A stretch of DNA of 5,044 nt from Planctomycetota bacterium. Its GTDB lineage: Bacteria; Planctomycetota; J058; JARGOJ01. Every line of letters starts with the position of its first letter. The first letter of the stretch is position 1. The notes beneath the pieces were generated by a model that searched no databases, was not told the DNA's origin, and saw only the letters and a list, made by a program, of their open reading frames with translations. Shown here in pieces: positions 1-5,044 of this stretch. The stretch is from positions 1 to 5,044 of the forward strand of contig JARGOJ010000715.1 of NCBI GenBank assembly GCA_029210225.1, in the 5' to 3' direction. Both the position numbers and the translations under genes were made by a program.

Positions 1-317
1 AATCGCTGAGCCCGGCGCTGCGCCTCAATAAAGTCGCGAGCTTCTTCAAGCATGGCCTTCGGGACATAAACCTGGGGCGCCCCGGCCTCTTCTAAAAAGG
101 CGTGGCGCCAGCAAAGCCAGGTCGACAAACCCAGCGCGTGATCGATGTGAAGATGGGAGATAAAGACACGAGAGACATGGCGCATCGGCTCGACGCACCA
201 TCCAATATCGAAGATCGAGTTAAAGGGAGGAAACGCCAACCACGACACTCGGGAGCCGACGCTGTATGCGTTGACTCGATAACCGCCAAGGTTCAACCAC
301 GATCCATTGTGAAGCAT
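1..317 (-). CDS. Metallo-beta-lactamase-fold hydrolase, ribonuclease Z-like (N-terminal part)
   Basis: About 105 N-terminal residues are visible; the gene runs off the left edge. The zinc-binding signature HxHxDH appears as SHLHIDHALGL (H55, H57, D59, H60), preceded by the short strand FDIG (D37) that is usual in this fold. The stretch VFISHLHIDHALGL resembles the tRNase Z/RNase Z-like branch more than classic beta-lactamases. Such proteins are cytosolic zinc hydrolases acting on phosphodiester or ester bonds, but the residues that would settle the substrate are outside the window, so the assignment stops at fold level. The ATG at 317 is the only plausible start: an in-frame TGA lies 25 to 27 bases upstream and a purine-rich AGGGACAGGG precedes the ATG. 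It follows the Nudix gene on the same strand after 84 bp and could be cotranscribed with it. Confidence 0.8.
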   Translation of the reverse strand, partial: MLHNGSWLNLGGYRVNAYSVGSRVSWLAFPPFNSIFDIGWCVEPMRHVSRVFISHLHIDHALGLSTWLCWRHAFLEEAGAPQVYVPKAMLEEARDFIEAQRRAQR

Positions 318-384
318 GACCCTGTCCCTTTGTTGCTGCTCTCAAACTATCTAACGAGACTTCAAAGAGACGAAGATCTTTCCG

Positions 385-405
385 CAATCACCAATCACCA
401 ATCAA
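385..405. repeat. Three tandem copies of a 7-bp unit
   Basis: Plus-strand CAATCAC is repeated head to tail three times (385-391, 392-398, and 399-405 with last base A). The third copy contains the stop codon of the Nudix gene (402-404). It is short, and no function can be read from it; simple slippage is the likeliest origin. Confidence 0.6.
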
Positions 406-1163
406 CAGTAACCTGTTTCACGAACGCTTAAATCGCTGTATTTCCCTCGCAAGCCTTCTGGTAACTCATCAACAAAGCAATCCAGTTGAGGAATGTAACC
501 CAGGTAATCCGCCAGTCTAATCAATCCAATTTCAGTCTTTGCGTCTTGAATCTTGCCGTTGCGGCACATAGCGATCGCGTCCCGTAAGTCAAGAATCTCA
601 ACAGTCGCGCCCTCTTCCATGACCGAGCCATCTCCTTCGGCCTCCCCGCGATCCTCCAAGTCCCCCTTGCACGCCGCCAGGTAGACCTTCTCTGGTGTGA
701 TTCCCGGGCTTGGAAAGAATGAAGCGCCCAGGCTTCCAATGTCACTGTTGTCAACGCTCAGCCCAGCCTCTTCCCGTGCTTCCTCGGCGGCCCTATGATC
801 GACGCCTTCATAACCTAGATCATCGTCCTCCAGGACCCCCGCCACTAACTCGTAGATTGTGGAATACAGCGGCTCAGGACGCTTCTTGTCCTCTTGATCC
901 TTGCGTAGATAGACCGGCGCACGAATGCCTTTTCGTAGTAAGACCTTGATGCGCTTCTTACCGTCCACCATGACGTCGTCGTAGAGAGCAATGGAGACAG
1001 CATCGATCTGGCGGCGTTCGACGATATCGCAGTTGTACGGTTGAGATTGAGTTCCGTCGTCGTAGGTGTTTTGAAGAATGAGTCTGCGGACTCTCAGGAG
1101 GCCTTCGTGACAGGTGGACTTGAGGGTTTTATCGGTCACGATGTCAATGTGATCTAACTGCAT
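402..1163 (-). CDS. Nudix hydrolase, ADP-ribose/ADP-sugar pyrophosphatase-like
   Basis: A 253-residue protein with a Nudix box at about residues 109-135, reading AGVLEDDDLGYEG then VDHRAAEEAREEAGL. The metal-binding core is present as EEAREEAGL, corresponding to REUxEExGU with the leading Arg replaced by Glu (E128); the catalytic-helix glutamates E131 and E132 are kept. The spacing between the box Gly and first Glu (E119) is about four residues longer than in GX5E. SFFPSPGITPEKVYLA (148 onward) puts prolines about 16 to 18 residues after the box, a position that marks ADP-ribose pyrophosphatases. Family members cleave nucleoside diphosphates linked to another group, releasing AMP from ADP-ribose or an ADP-sugar. 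The nearby NAD salvage genes make ADP-ribose attractive, but this is inference. The ATG at 1163 is chosen over TTG at 1187 because CAGGAG precedes the ATG at suitable spacing and nothing similar precedes the TTG. Confidence 0.88.
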   Translation of the reverse strand: MQLDHIDIVTDKTLKSTCHEGLLRVRRLILQNTYDDGTQSQPYNCDIVERRQIDAVSIALYDDVMVDGKKRIKVLLRKGIRAPVYLRKDQEDKKRPEPLYSTIYELVAGVLEDDDLGYEGVDHRAAEEAREEAGLSVDNSDIGSLGASFFPSPGITPEKVYLAACKGDLEDRGEAEGDGSVMEEGATVEILDLRDAIAMCRNGKIQDAKTEIGLIRLADYLGYIPQLDCFVDELPEGLRGKYSDLSVRETGYC

Positions 1164-1169
1164 TCGACG

Positions 1170-1175
1170 CTCCTG
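1170..1175 (-). promoter_or_regulatory. Ribosome binding site of the Nudix gene
   Basis: CAGGAG on the minus strand, six bases before the ATG at 1163. It decides the start: the longer frame opening with TTG at 1187 would put this site inside the coding region and has no Shine-Dalgarno of its own. Confidence 0.75.
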
Positions 1176-1209
1176 AATTTCAAACAAGGAAAGTTCTAGC
1201 CGCGTTTTA

Positions 1210-1230
1210 GGAAGACCCTATGAGTCTTCC
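1210..1230. repeat. Inverted repeat between the selenoprotein gene and the Nudix gene
   Basis: GGAAGAC (1210-1216) and GTCTTCC (1224-1230) form a perfect 7-bp stem with a 7-base loop. It lies after the selenoprotein stop and before the Nudix start. In the minus-strand transcript no clear U run follows the stem, so a Rho-independent terminator is possible but weak; an operator or RNA-processing hairpin fits equally well. I could not find a convincing promoter for the Nudix gene in this 120-bp gap. Confidence 0.45.
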
Positions 1231-1283
1231 CTATTGCGGTGATCGACTTGATTAATAGAGCAGAAATAGGCTCTAGAGGAAAG

Positions 1284-1871
1284 TTAGTGCTCGCTGCTCT
1301 TCAATTTTTTCAGTTGTTCTAAGATAAGCGGCTCTTCCGGCCGATCCGTGATGTCGTCGGCGACATAAGTCCACGCAACGTTGCCGTTCTTATCGATAAT
1401 GACAATCGCCGGCAAGGCCACGCTGTTCTTGGCATCGTAAACTCCGAAAGCCTTCGTATGTGTCCCCCCGTTGTCGGAGAGGATAGGGAAATCAATGGGA
1501 GTCTTCCCTTCAGCGAGCAAGTCATACATTTGCTTGACTCCGCCAATGCCTTCGGTGGTGACAGCCATCAACGCCCCTCCCGCTTCTTCGAACTTGGCCT
1601 TATTCTTTTGCAGCCGAACCAGCTGCTTCTGACAAAAGGCTCAGAAGGCGCCTCGGTAGAAAACCAAGATAGCCGCCTTCGTTTTCAGAATCGGGGCAAG
1701 CTCGACCTTCTTCCCTTCAAGGTTTAGGAAGGAGACCTTTGGGGCAGCGGCCCCCACTTTGATTTGGTTTGGGTCTCTCTTCAACTGAAAGACAGTGACG
1801 TAGCCAATTCCAACGGCCACTGTCAGGGATATGATGCCACCAACAATGGCGAGGGTTTTCTTCCCGCTCAC
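1284..1871 (-). CDS. Membrane-anchored AhpC/TSA-type redoxin, selenoprotein with in-frame UGA (UxxC)
   Basis: Read with the TGA at 1641-1643 as selenocysteine, this is one continuous frame of 195 residues. Residues about 6-28 form a hydrophobic segment after a short Lys-rich start, with no lipobox, indicating a signal anchor and a periplasmic or extracytoplasmic domain. The redoxin domain follows: VGAAAPKVSFLNLEGKKV (39 onward), strand AILVFYRGAF, then U77-A-F-C80, then QKQL. Relatives have FYRGxWCPxC here, so the UGA replaces exactly the first Cys of CxxC. The C-terminal half keeps the thioredoxin-fold pattern, including FGVYD, a likely cis-Pro (P154 in ALPAIVIID) and DKNGNV. C80 is the only Cys, so a U77-C80 selenenylsulfide redox pair is expected: peroxide reduction or thiol-disulfide exchange. 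GTG at 1871 is the start: TAA lies directly upstream in frame and GGAG (1879-1882) sits seven bases before it. Conventional gene calling would give two fragments or a pseudogene. The alternative, a nonsense mutation or sequencing error, is less likely given the SECIS-like hairpin. Confidence 0.85.
1605..1638 (-). promoter_or_regulatory. Candidate bacterial SECIS element
   Basis: This hairpin lies inside the coding sequence, starting two bases after the UGA. The lower stem CUUUU/AAAAG is 5 bp, the upper stem GCAGC/GCUGC is 5 bp, a 7-base bulge sits on the 5' side, and the apical loop is UGGUUCG. The loop begins 20 bases after the UGA, and its second and third bases are G followed by U, as in the GGU of the E. 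coli fdhF SECIS recognised by SelB. Known bacterial elements have a small apical loop with a G among its first bases, roughly 16 to 37 bases from the UGA. The pairing was found by eye and not by a folding program. Confidence 0.72.
1641..1643 (-). other. UGA codon probably read as selenocysteine (residue 77)
   Basis: The minus-strand reading is GGC GCC TTC TGA GCC TTT TGT, giving G-A-F-U-A-F-C. The redoxin domain is equally well conserved on both sides and no frameshift is needed. The actual stop of the gene is a TAA (1284-1286), so UGA is not needed there as a terminator; neighbouring genes pncA and Nudix do or may end in UGA, so UGA is not generally reassigned. Confidence 0.82.
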
Positions 1872-1878
1872 TTAATTT

Positions 1879-1882
1879 CTCC
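1879..1882 (-). promoter_or_regulatory. Ribosome binding site of the selenoprotein gene
   Basis: GGAG on the minus strand, seven bases before the GTG start at 1871. Since the codon directly before the GTG is TAA, the site fixes this non-ATG start. Confidence 0.7.
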
Positions 1883-1910
1883 AAGCCGTTTTTTGAATTC
1901 CAGAATTAAG

Positions 1911-1937
1911 AAAGGACCAACTGAGCGCTGGTCCTTT
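1911..1937 (-). terminator. Hairpin terminator after pncA
   Basis: AAAGGACCA (1911-1919) and TGGTCCTTT (1929-1937) form a perfect 9-bp stem around a 9-base loop, 24 bp after the pncA stop. In the minus-strand transcript the stem ends in UUU and is followed by CUUAAUU, an imperfect U tract, so termination may be partial. It most likely ends the pncB-pncA transcript; leakage could still feed the selenoprotein gene, which starts only 39 bp further on. Confidence 0.7.
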
Positions 1938-1961
1938 CGTCATTTTCAGAGCTGTTTTTTA

Positions 1962-2564
1962 TCAGGCAGAGACCGTCTTGGCGTTAAGAACTTGCTCGGT
2001 GGTCACAAAGGTAACCCCAGCCTGTTTCATTTCTTCGAGGGCCTTGTCCCCGCCCTCTTTTGTGATAGGCCAGATCGCGTCGGTGACCAGCTTCACGGAG
2101 TAATCCCGTTCGACCAAGCCAAGCGCCGCGGCGCGCACACAGACTTCTGTGACCACCCCGAACACATACACTTCTTTGCAGCCTGTGGCGGCGAAGACTT
2201 TTTCTGCGACGGGGTTTGTAAAGACGGGGAAGTCTTGCTTCTCAATCACCAAGTGGTGGGTTTTTGGGTCGGGGAAGTCAGCAGCGGCTTGCTTCACGAA
2301 GATCTCGTCCCCGGTTGTGGTCTCACTGATCTTTTTTTGACCCGGGGTTCCGGCGATGCAGTGAGGAGGGAATTGGGCGAACTCGGGGTCGTCTTCGGGG
2401 TGACTGTCAGCGGAGGAAACGAGGGGCACTTTATTAGACCGAGCGAAGGAAATGAGCGCCTTCAGATTGGCTTTGATAGCTTCGGCGCCGGTGGCGTAGA
2501 GCTTGCCGCTGGGGTCAATAAAGTCGACTTGGGTATCAATATCTGCGAATGCAAAGTCTGCCAT
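1962..2564 (-). CDS. pncA: Nicotinamidase, isochorismatase family
   Basis: A 200-residue cytosolic hydrolase that converts nicotinamide to nicotinate and ammonia, the first step of Preiss-Handler NAD salvage. The catalytic triad is visible: D10 in DIDTQVDF, K109 in VIEKQDF, and nucleophile C142 in GVVTEVCV. Metal ligands are likely D53 and H55 (SADSHPEDD) and H68 (FPPHCIAGTPG), the last in the HC.aGT.G motif shared by nicotinamidases. Length is normal for the family. The ATG at 2564 is preceded by GAAGGA at 6-base spacing (2571-2576); a GTG at 2585 would extend the frame by seven codons but has no such site. The gene lies 21 bp after pncB on the same strand, and pncB uses its product, so the two surely form one operon. 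Other isochorismatase-family amidases are possible in principle, but motifs and context agree on nicotinamidase. Confidence 0.93.
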   Translation of the reverse strand: MADFAFADIDTQVDFIDPSGKLYATGAEAIKANLKALISFARSNKVPLVSSADSHPEDDPEFAQFPPHCIAGTPGQKKISETTTGDEIFVKQAAADFPDPKTHHLVIEKQDFPVFTNPVAEKVFAATGCKEVYVFGVVTEVCVRAAALGLVERDYSVKLVTDAIWPITKEGGDKALEEMKQAGVTFVTTEQVLNAKTVSA

Positions 2565-2570
2565 ATCGTT

Positions 2571-2576
2571 TCCTTC
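2571..2576 (-). promoter_or_regulatory. Ribosome binding site of pncA
   Basis: GAAGGA on the minus strand, six bases before the ATG at 2564. It lies in the 21-bp gap after the pncB stop (2586-2588) and selects this ATG over the upstream GTG at 2585. Confidence 0.7.
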
Positions 2577-2585
2577 TTTCGTCAC

Positions 2586-3956
2586 TCAGCGTCTCTGAGC
2601 TTGTTTCTTGGTCACTCTTTCAACGAGATCGAGAAGCGCACGGCTATGACGGGTGGTGATGGAGGTGGGTTCCGTCAACTTTCGTGTGCTTGGACTCAAG
2701 CTCTGTTGTTGGAGAAGGAAGTACTCCCGACTTTCTTTCAAAGAAGGTGGTTCAGAAAGTCGAACTCCGTCGGCGAGCACGCGTTCGAGGAGTCCTTCGC
2801 CGCCTTGTGGGGCGGCTTCGTCGCTGAGGCCGATGACATCTTCGGTGATGTTCCCGGCCTTGTCTCGGCAACGCCAAACTTGTTTCGACCCTGGGACGCT
2901 CATCTTCGATTTGCTGCTCTTCATGCGGTAGACGATGTCTCCGCCTTCTTCTTGCTCGACGAGCTTGTAGACGCCACCGAGGGCGGGGACATCGTAGCTA
3001 GTGACGAGCTGGGTGCCGACGCCGAAGATGTCGATGGGAGCCTTGCTGGCGATGAGGTCGCGAATTTTGTATTCGTTGAGATCGGAGGACACGACGATTT
3101 TGGCGTCGGTGTAGCCAGCGCCGTCGAGGACCTTACGAATTTGTCGGGCGTTTTCAGCGAGGTCCCCCGAGTCGATACGGACGGCCCCAATGGGAATGCC
3201 AAGGCGGACGAGTTTCTCAGTGCCGCGGATGGGGTCGTAGGTGTCGATGAGGTGAGTCGAGCTCTCTGGGAAGACCTCATAGTATTTGCGGAAGGCGTCT
3301 TCTTCGTTGTCGAAGGCCATGACCCAGGAGTGAGCGTAGGTGCCGTAGACGGGGATGTTCATGGCTGTGCCGGCCTCGACATTCGAGGTTCCCATGACGC
3401 CGCCGATGTAGGCAGCGCGGGCGGCGAGCTCGCCGGCCTGGGGTCCATGAGCGCGACGGGTTCCAAAGTCGACCACGTCTCGCCCCTGCGCCGCTTCGAC
3501 GACTCGGGCGGCTTTGGTGGCAATGAGTACTTGGAAGTTCATCAGCGAGAGCAGGTAGGTCTCGACCAATTGCGCTTCGATGACGGGGGCCGTGACCCGG
3601 ATGATGGGCTCCCCGGGGAAATAGGGGGTGCCTTCAGGCATGGCCCAGACATCGCCGGTGAAGCGGAAATCCGCGAGGTAATCGAAGAAGCCAGCGTCCA
3701 CTTTGCCAAAGCTGGGATGGCGACGAAGGGCGTCGATGTCCCGAGCAGAAAACTTCAAGCCTTCGAGATATCGGAGGGCGAGCTCCAAGCCGGCTGCGAC
3801 ATGGTAGCCGCGGTCGGGGAGGAGCTTTCGGCTGAACAGCTCGAAGGTTGAGGTGTGACACATGCCTTGGCAATAGTATGCGGCGGCCATGGTCAACTGG
3901 TACAAATCGGTTCTTAAGGCATCGTTGCGATGAGGTTTGGTATCAAAAACTCCCAC
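2586..3956 (-). CDS. pncB: Nicotinate phosphoribosyltransferase
   Basis: This cytosolic enzyme joins nicotinate and PRPP, with ATP hydrolysis, to make nicotinate mononucleotide, the committed step of nicotinate salvage to NAD. Family motifs in order: ALRTDLYQLTMA (13-24), DFGTRRAHGPQAG (163-175), GTSNVEAG (189-196), GTYAHSW (205-211) whose H209 corresponds to the autophosphorylated histidine, RIDSGDL (260-266) and FGVGTQLVTS (311-320). These span the PRPP- and nicotinate-binding barrel; the protein is full length at 456 residues. The last 40 residues, rich in Ser, Thr and Arg, are less conserved-looking. The start is uncertain by seven codons: GTG at 3956 has GGAG (3963-3966) six bases upstream, while GTG at 3977 has no Shine-Dalgarno but would also be in frame after a TAG. 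I prefer 3956. The gene heads the pncB-pncA operon. Confidence 0.94.
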   Translation of the reverse strand: MGVFDTKPHRNDALRTDLYQLTMAAAYYCQGMCHTSTFELFSRKLLPDRGYHVAAGLELALRYLEGLKFSARDIDALRRHPSFGKVDAGFFDYLADFRFTGDVWAMPEGTPYFPGEPIIRVTAPVIEAQLVETYLLSLMNFQVLIATKAARVVEAAQGRDVVDFGTRRAHGPQAGELAARAAYIGGVMGTSNVEAGTAMNIPVYGTYAHSWVMAFDNEEDAFRKYYEVFPESSTHLIDTYDPIRGTEKLVRLGIPIGAVRIDSGDLAENARQIRKVLDGAGYTDAKIVVSSDLNEYKIRDLIASKAPIDIFGVGTQLVTSYDVPALGGVYKLVEQEEGGDIVYRMKSSKSKMSVPGSKQVWRCRDKAGNITEDVIGLSDEAAPQGGEGLLERVLADGVRLSEPPSLKESREYFLLQQQSLSPSTRKLTEPTSITTRHSRALLDLVERVTKKQAQRR

Positions 3957-3962
3957 AGGAAA

Positions 3963-3966
3963 CTCC
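3963..3966 (-). promoter_or_regulatory. Ribosome binding site supporting the shorter pncB start
   Basis: GGAG on the minus strand, six bases before GTG at 3956. It is the reason for preferring this start over GTG at 3977. Confidence 0.5.
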
Positions 3967-4003
3967 GTTCTCCCCACTACTGAGTCATAATTCTATCCCG
4001 CGA

Positions 4004-4031
4004 ATCATACCGCAAAACACAAAGAAACCAA
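4004..4031 (-). promoter_or_regulatory. Candidate promoter of the pncB-pncA operon
   Basis: On the minus strand, a TATGAT -10 box (4004-4009; five of six consensus bases) lies 16 bp after TTGGTT (4026-4031; three of six). Transcription would begin near 3997, giving a leader of about 20 to 40 bases. The -10 is good, the -35 weak, as often seen for activated or moderately expressed genes. Confidence 0.45.
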
Positions 4032-4040
4032 GTTAGGGGA

Positions 4041-4073
4041 ACAGATTGATCCCTTAGAAAGGTCCAAATCTGT
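4041..4073. repeat. Inverted repeat in the pncB/pheS divergent region
   Basis: ACAGATT (4041-4047) and AATCTGT (4067-4073) are perfect 7-bp complements. Inside lie CCTT (4052-4055) and AAGG (4059-4062) around a 3-base loop, with 4-base mismatched stretches on both sides. The whole element is symmetric about position 4057. It sits just upstream of the pncB -35 and about 20 bp upstream of the pheS -35, where an operator for either gene would be expected. No known regulator site is recognised. Confidence 0.45.
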
Positions 4074-4093
4074 CGGAGAACTGCCATGAAATG

Positions 4094-4122
4094 TTGACAG
4101 TGACCGTCATGGACATTAAGTT
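4094..4122 (+). promoter_or_regulatory. Candidate promoter of pheS
   Basis: A perfect TTGACA (4094-4099) is followed after 17 bp by TAAGTT (4117-4122), a weak -10 with three of six consensus bases. Transcription would begin near 4129, leaving a leader of about 50 bases before pheS. That leader seems too short for a T-box riboswitch, and I see none. Confidence 0.45.
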
Positions 4123-4161
4123 CCCCGGGTTTAAATGAGTCTCAATCCCCGTCCCGCGCCT

Positions 4162-4168
4162 AAGGAAG
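4162..4168 (+). promoter_or_regulatory. Ribosome binding site of pheS
   Basis: AAGGAAG, with its GGA 11 bases before the ATG at 4178. The spacing is slightly long but it is the only purine-rich site near this start. Confidence 0.55.
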
Positions 4169-4177
4169 AAAACGATC

Positions 4178-5044
4178 ATGGCTGAAGAGTCTGTTGCCGA
4201 AGTCGAGCTGAGCCCCCATGAAGCCCAGTTATTGACGGCCTTTAAAGAAAGCAGTGAAGAGCTATCACTGACAATTTTGACAGAGCGAGCCGAGCTCGAC
4301 ATCGCTCAATCTCGGTCGGCCATTGAGCGTTTGAAACTAAAAACAGCGGTTGAGCAGAGCAAAGAAACTGTTGAGAGTCACGTCAGCCTGACGGAGAAGG
4401 GCGAAGAGTGCTCCGCCAAGAAGCTGCCCGAGCTGCGACTTTGGGCGACCCTGACTGAGAAAGGCGCTGGTCCTATTCGCGACCTGCAAAAGCGCGATGA
4501 TATGGACGCGAGAGACGCCGGAGCCGCCTTTGGGGCTCTGAAGAAGAGCGGCATGCTCAGCTTGGATAAGGGCCAGGCCAGCCTGAAAGAAGGCGCTGAT
4601 TCTTCCGAGTGGGATAAACGCCAAAGCTTCGTCGCCAAGGTTGGCGCGGACGGCCTCGCGCTTGAGAGCTTGTCTGCCGAGGAGAAAGCGCTCATTGGAG
4701 ACAAGCGCCTCAAAAACCTCTTCAAGACCAAAGAGACCAAGCACCGCAGCTATAAATTGACGGGCCTCGGAGTCAAGCTCCAAGAGCGCGCCGCGGTTGC
4801 CGCCGACGAGATCGGCCCTTTGACCTCTGCCATGATTAAAGATGGCAGTTGGAAAGGCGGGAGCTTCCGACGTTACAGCATCGCCAAGCCACCGAAGCTT
4901 TACGCGGGAAAGCGCAACTCTTACCGGGCTTTCCTCGACAAGGTCAAAATGAAGTTGATCGGCCTCGGCTTCGAAGAGATGCGCGGCTCATTGGTCGAGA
5001 ACGAATTCTGGAACATGGACGCCCTGTTCATGCCTCAATTCCAC
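4178..5044 (+). CDS. pheS: Phenylalanine--tRNA ligase alpha subunit, archaeal/eukaryotic type (N-terminal part)
   Basis: The first 289 residues are visible and the gene runs off the right edge. The protein charges tRNA-Phe with phenylalanine as the alpha subunit of a heterotetramer with PheT. Residues 1 to about 200 are charged, helical and carry winged-helix-like repeats (LTEKGEE, LTEKGAG, LTGLGVK), as in the N-terminal tRNA-interacting domains of archaeal and eukaryotic PheS; the usual bacterial PheS has a short coiled coil instead. Archaeal-type landmarks follow: IGPLTSAMIKDGSWKG (212-227), YAGKRNSYRAF (242-252), then LGFEEM and VENEFWNMDALFMPQFH (273-289), the class II motif 1 region where the archaeal form reads VE.EFWNFDALF.PQDHP. 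Motifs 2 and 3 lie beyond the window. It is divergent from pncB. Whether pheT follows cannot be seen. The start ATG at 4178 matches the expected length before the conserved part. Confidence 0.9.
   Translation, partial: MAEESVAEVELSPHEAQLLTAFKESSEELSLTILTERAELDIAQSRSAIERLKLKTAVEQSKETVESHVSLTEKGEECSAKKLPELRLWATLTEKGAGPIRDLQKRDDMDARDAGAAFGALKKSGMLSLDKGQASLKEGADSSEWDKRQSFVAKVGADGLALESLSAEEKALIGDKRLKNLFKTKETKHRSYKLTGLGVKLQERAAVAADEIGPLTSAMIKDGSWKGGSFRRYSIAKPPKLYAGKRNSYRAFLDKVKMKLIGLGFEEMRGSLVENEFWNMDALFMPQFH

Noticed and set aside
102..431. Plus-strand 109-codon frame near the left edge
   Set aside because: It is antisense to the metallo-beta-lactamase-fold gene with its HxHxDH motif and shows no domain of its own.
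402..1163. The Nudix protein as the NAD regulator NrtR
   Set aside because: NrtR has an N-terminal Nudix-like domain followed by a winged helix and usually a degenerate box. Here the Nudix domain is central, the catalytic glutamates are kept and no winged helix is seen after it.
1164..1187. TTG at 1187 as start of the Nudix gene
   Set aside because: No Shine-Dalgarno before it, while CAGGAG precedes the ATG at 1163.
1284..1871. The redoxin gene as a plain pseudogene with a nonsense mutation
   Set aside because: The single stop falls exactly at the redox-active Cys codon, both halves stay in frame with intact fold motifs, and a SECIS-like hairpin follows. Still possible if the genome lacks Sec machinery.
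1764..3851. A 695-codon open frame on the plus strand
   Set aside because: It lies antisense to pncA, pncB and the start of the selenoprotein gene, all with clear family motifs; its translation shows no recognisable domain and is an effect of codon bias on the other strand.
4109..4185. Two tiny frames upstream of pheS (ATG at 4109, 9 codons with two Phe; ATG at 4135, 16 codons overlapping the pheS start) as attenuation leader peptides
   Set aside because: Neither has a Shine-Dalgarno site. The first would begin upstream of the predicted transcription start, and the second has no Phe codons.

Overview
The window looks like part of a bacterial chromosome of moderate GC content, dense with ordinary-sized genes that have recognisable Shine-Dalgarno sites. 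Two features narrow the organism. One gene needs an in-frame UGA read as selenocysteine, with a bacterial-style SECIS hairpin directly after the codon; archaea place SECIS elements in untranslated regions, so this favours a bacterium. The right edge carries a phenylalanyl-tRNA synthetase alpha subunit of the archaeal/eukaryotic type, which only some bacteria (spirochaetes are the familiar case) possess. I cannot name the genus.

Layout: five genes lie on the minus strand and one on the plus strand. From the left edge: the N-terminal part of a metallo-beta-lactamase-fold hydrolase (minus, runs off the window); a Nudix hydrolase resembling ADP-ribose/ADP-sugar pyrophosphatases (minus); a membrane-anchored AhpC/TSA-type redoxin that is split by a UGA at the active-site cysteine position and is best read as a 195-residue selenoprotein (minus); nicotinamidase pncA (minus); nicotinate phosphoribosyltransferase pncB (minus); then a divergent intergenic region of about 220 bp with candidate promoters for both directions and an inverted repeat; then pheS (plus, runs off the right edge).

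Together: pncB and pncA are 21 bp apart and form a two-gene NAD salvage operon (nicotinamide to nicotinate to nicotinate mononucleotide), closed by a strong hairpin after pncA. The Nudix enzyme downstream may recycle ADP-ribose or another nucleoside diphosphate compound released by NAD-consuming reactions, but that link is inferred from position only. The selenoprotein lies between them, with a hairpin on each side, and may be its own transcription unit.

The main point of interest is the selenoprotein. Ordinary gene calling breaks it into two pieces (1641-1871 and about 1284-1571), but the frame is unbroken across the UGA, the codon falls exactly at the first position of the expected CxxC (here UxxC), and a SECIS-like hairpin with GGU in its apical loop sits at the expected distance.
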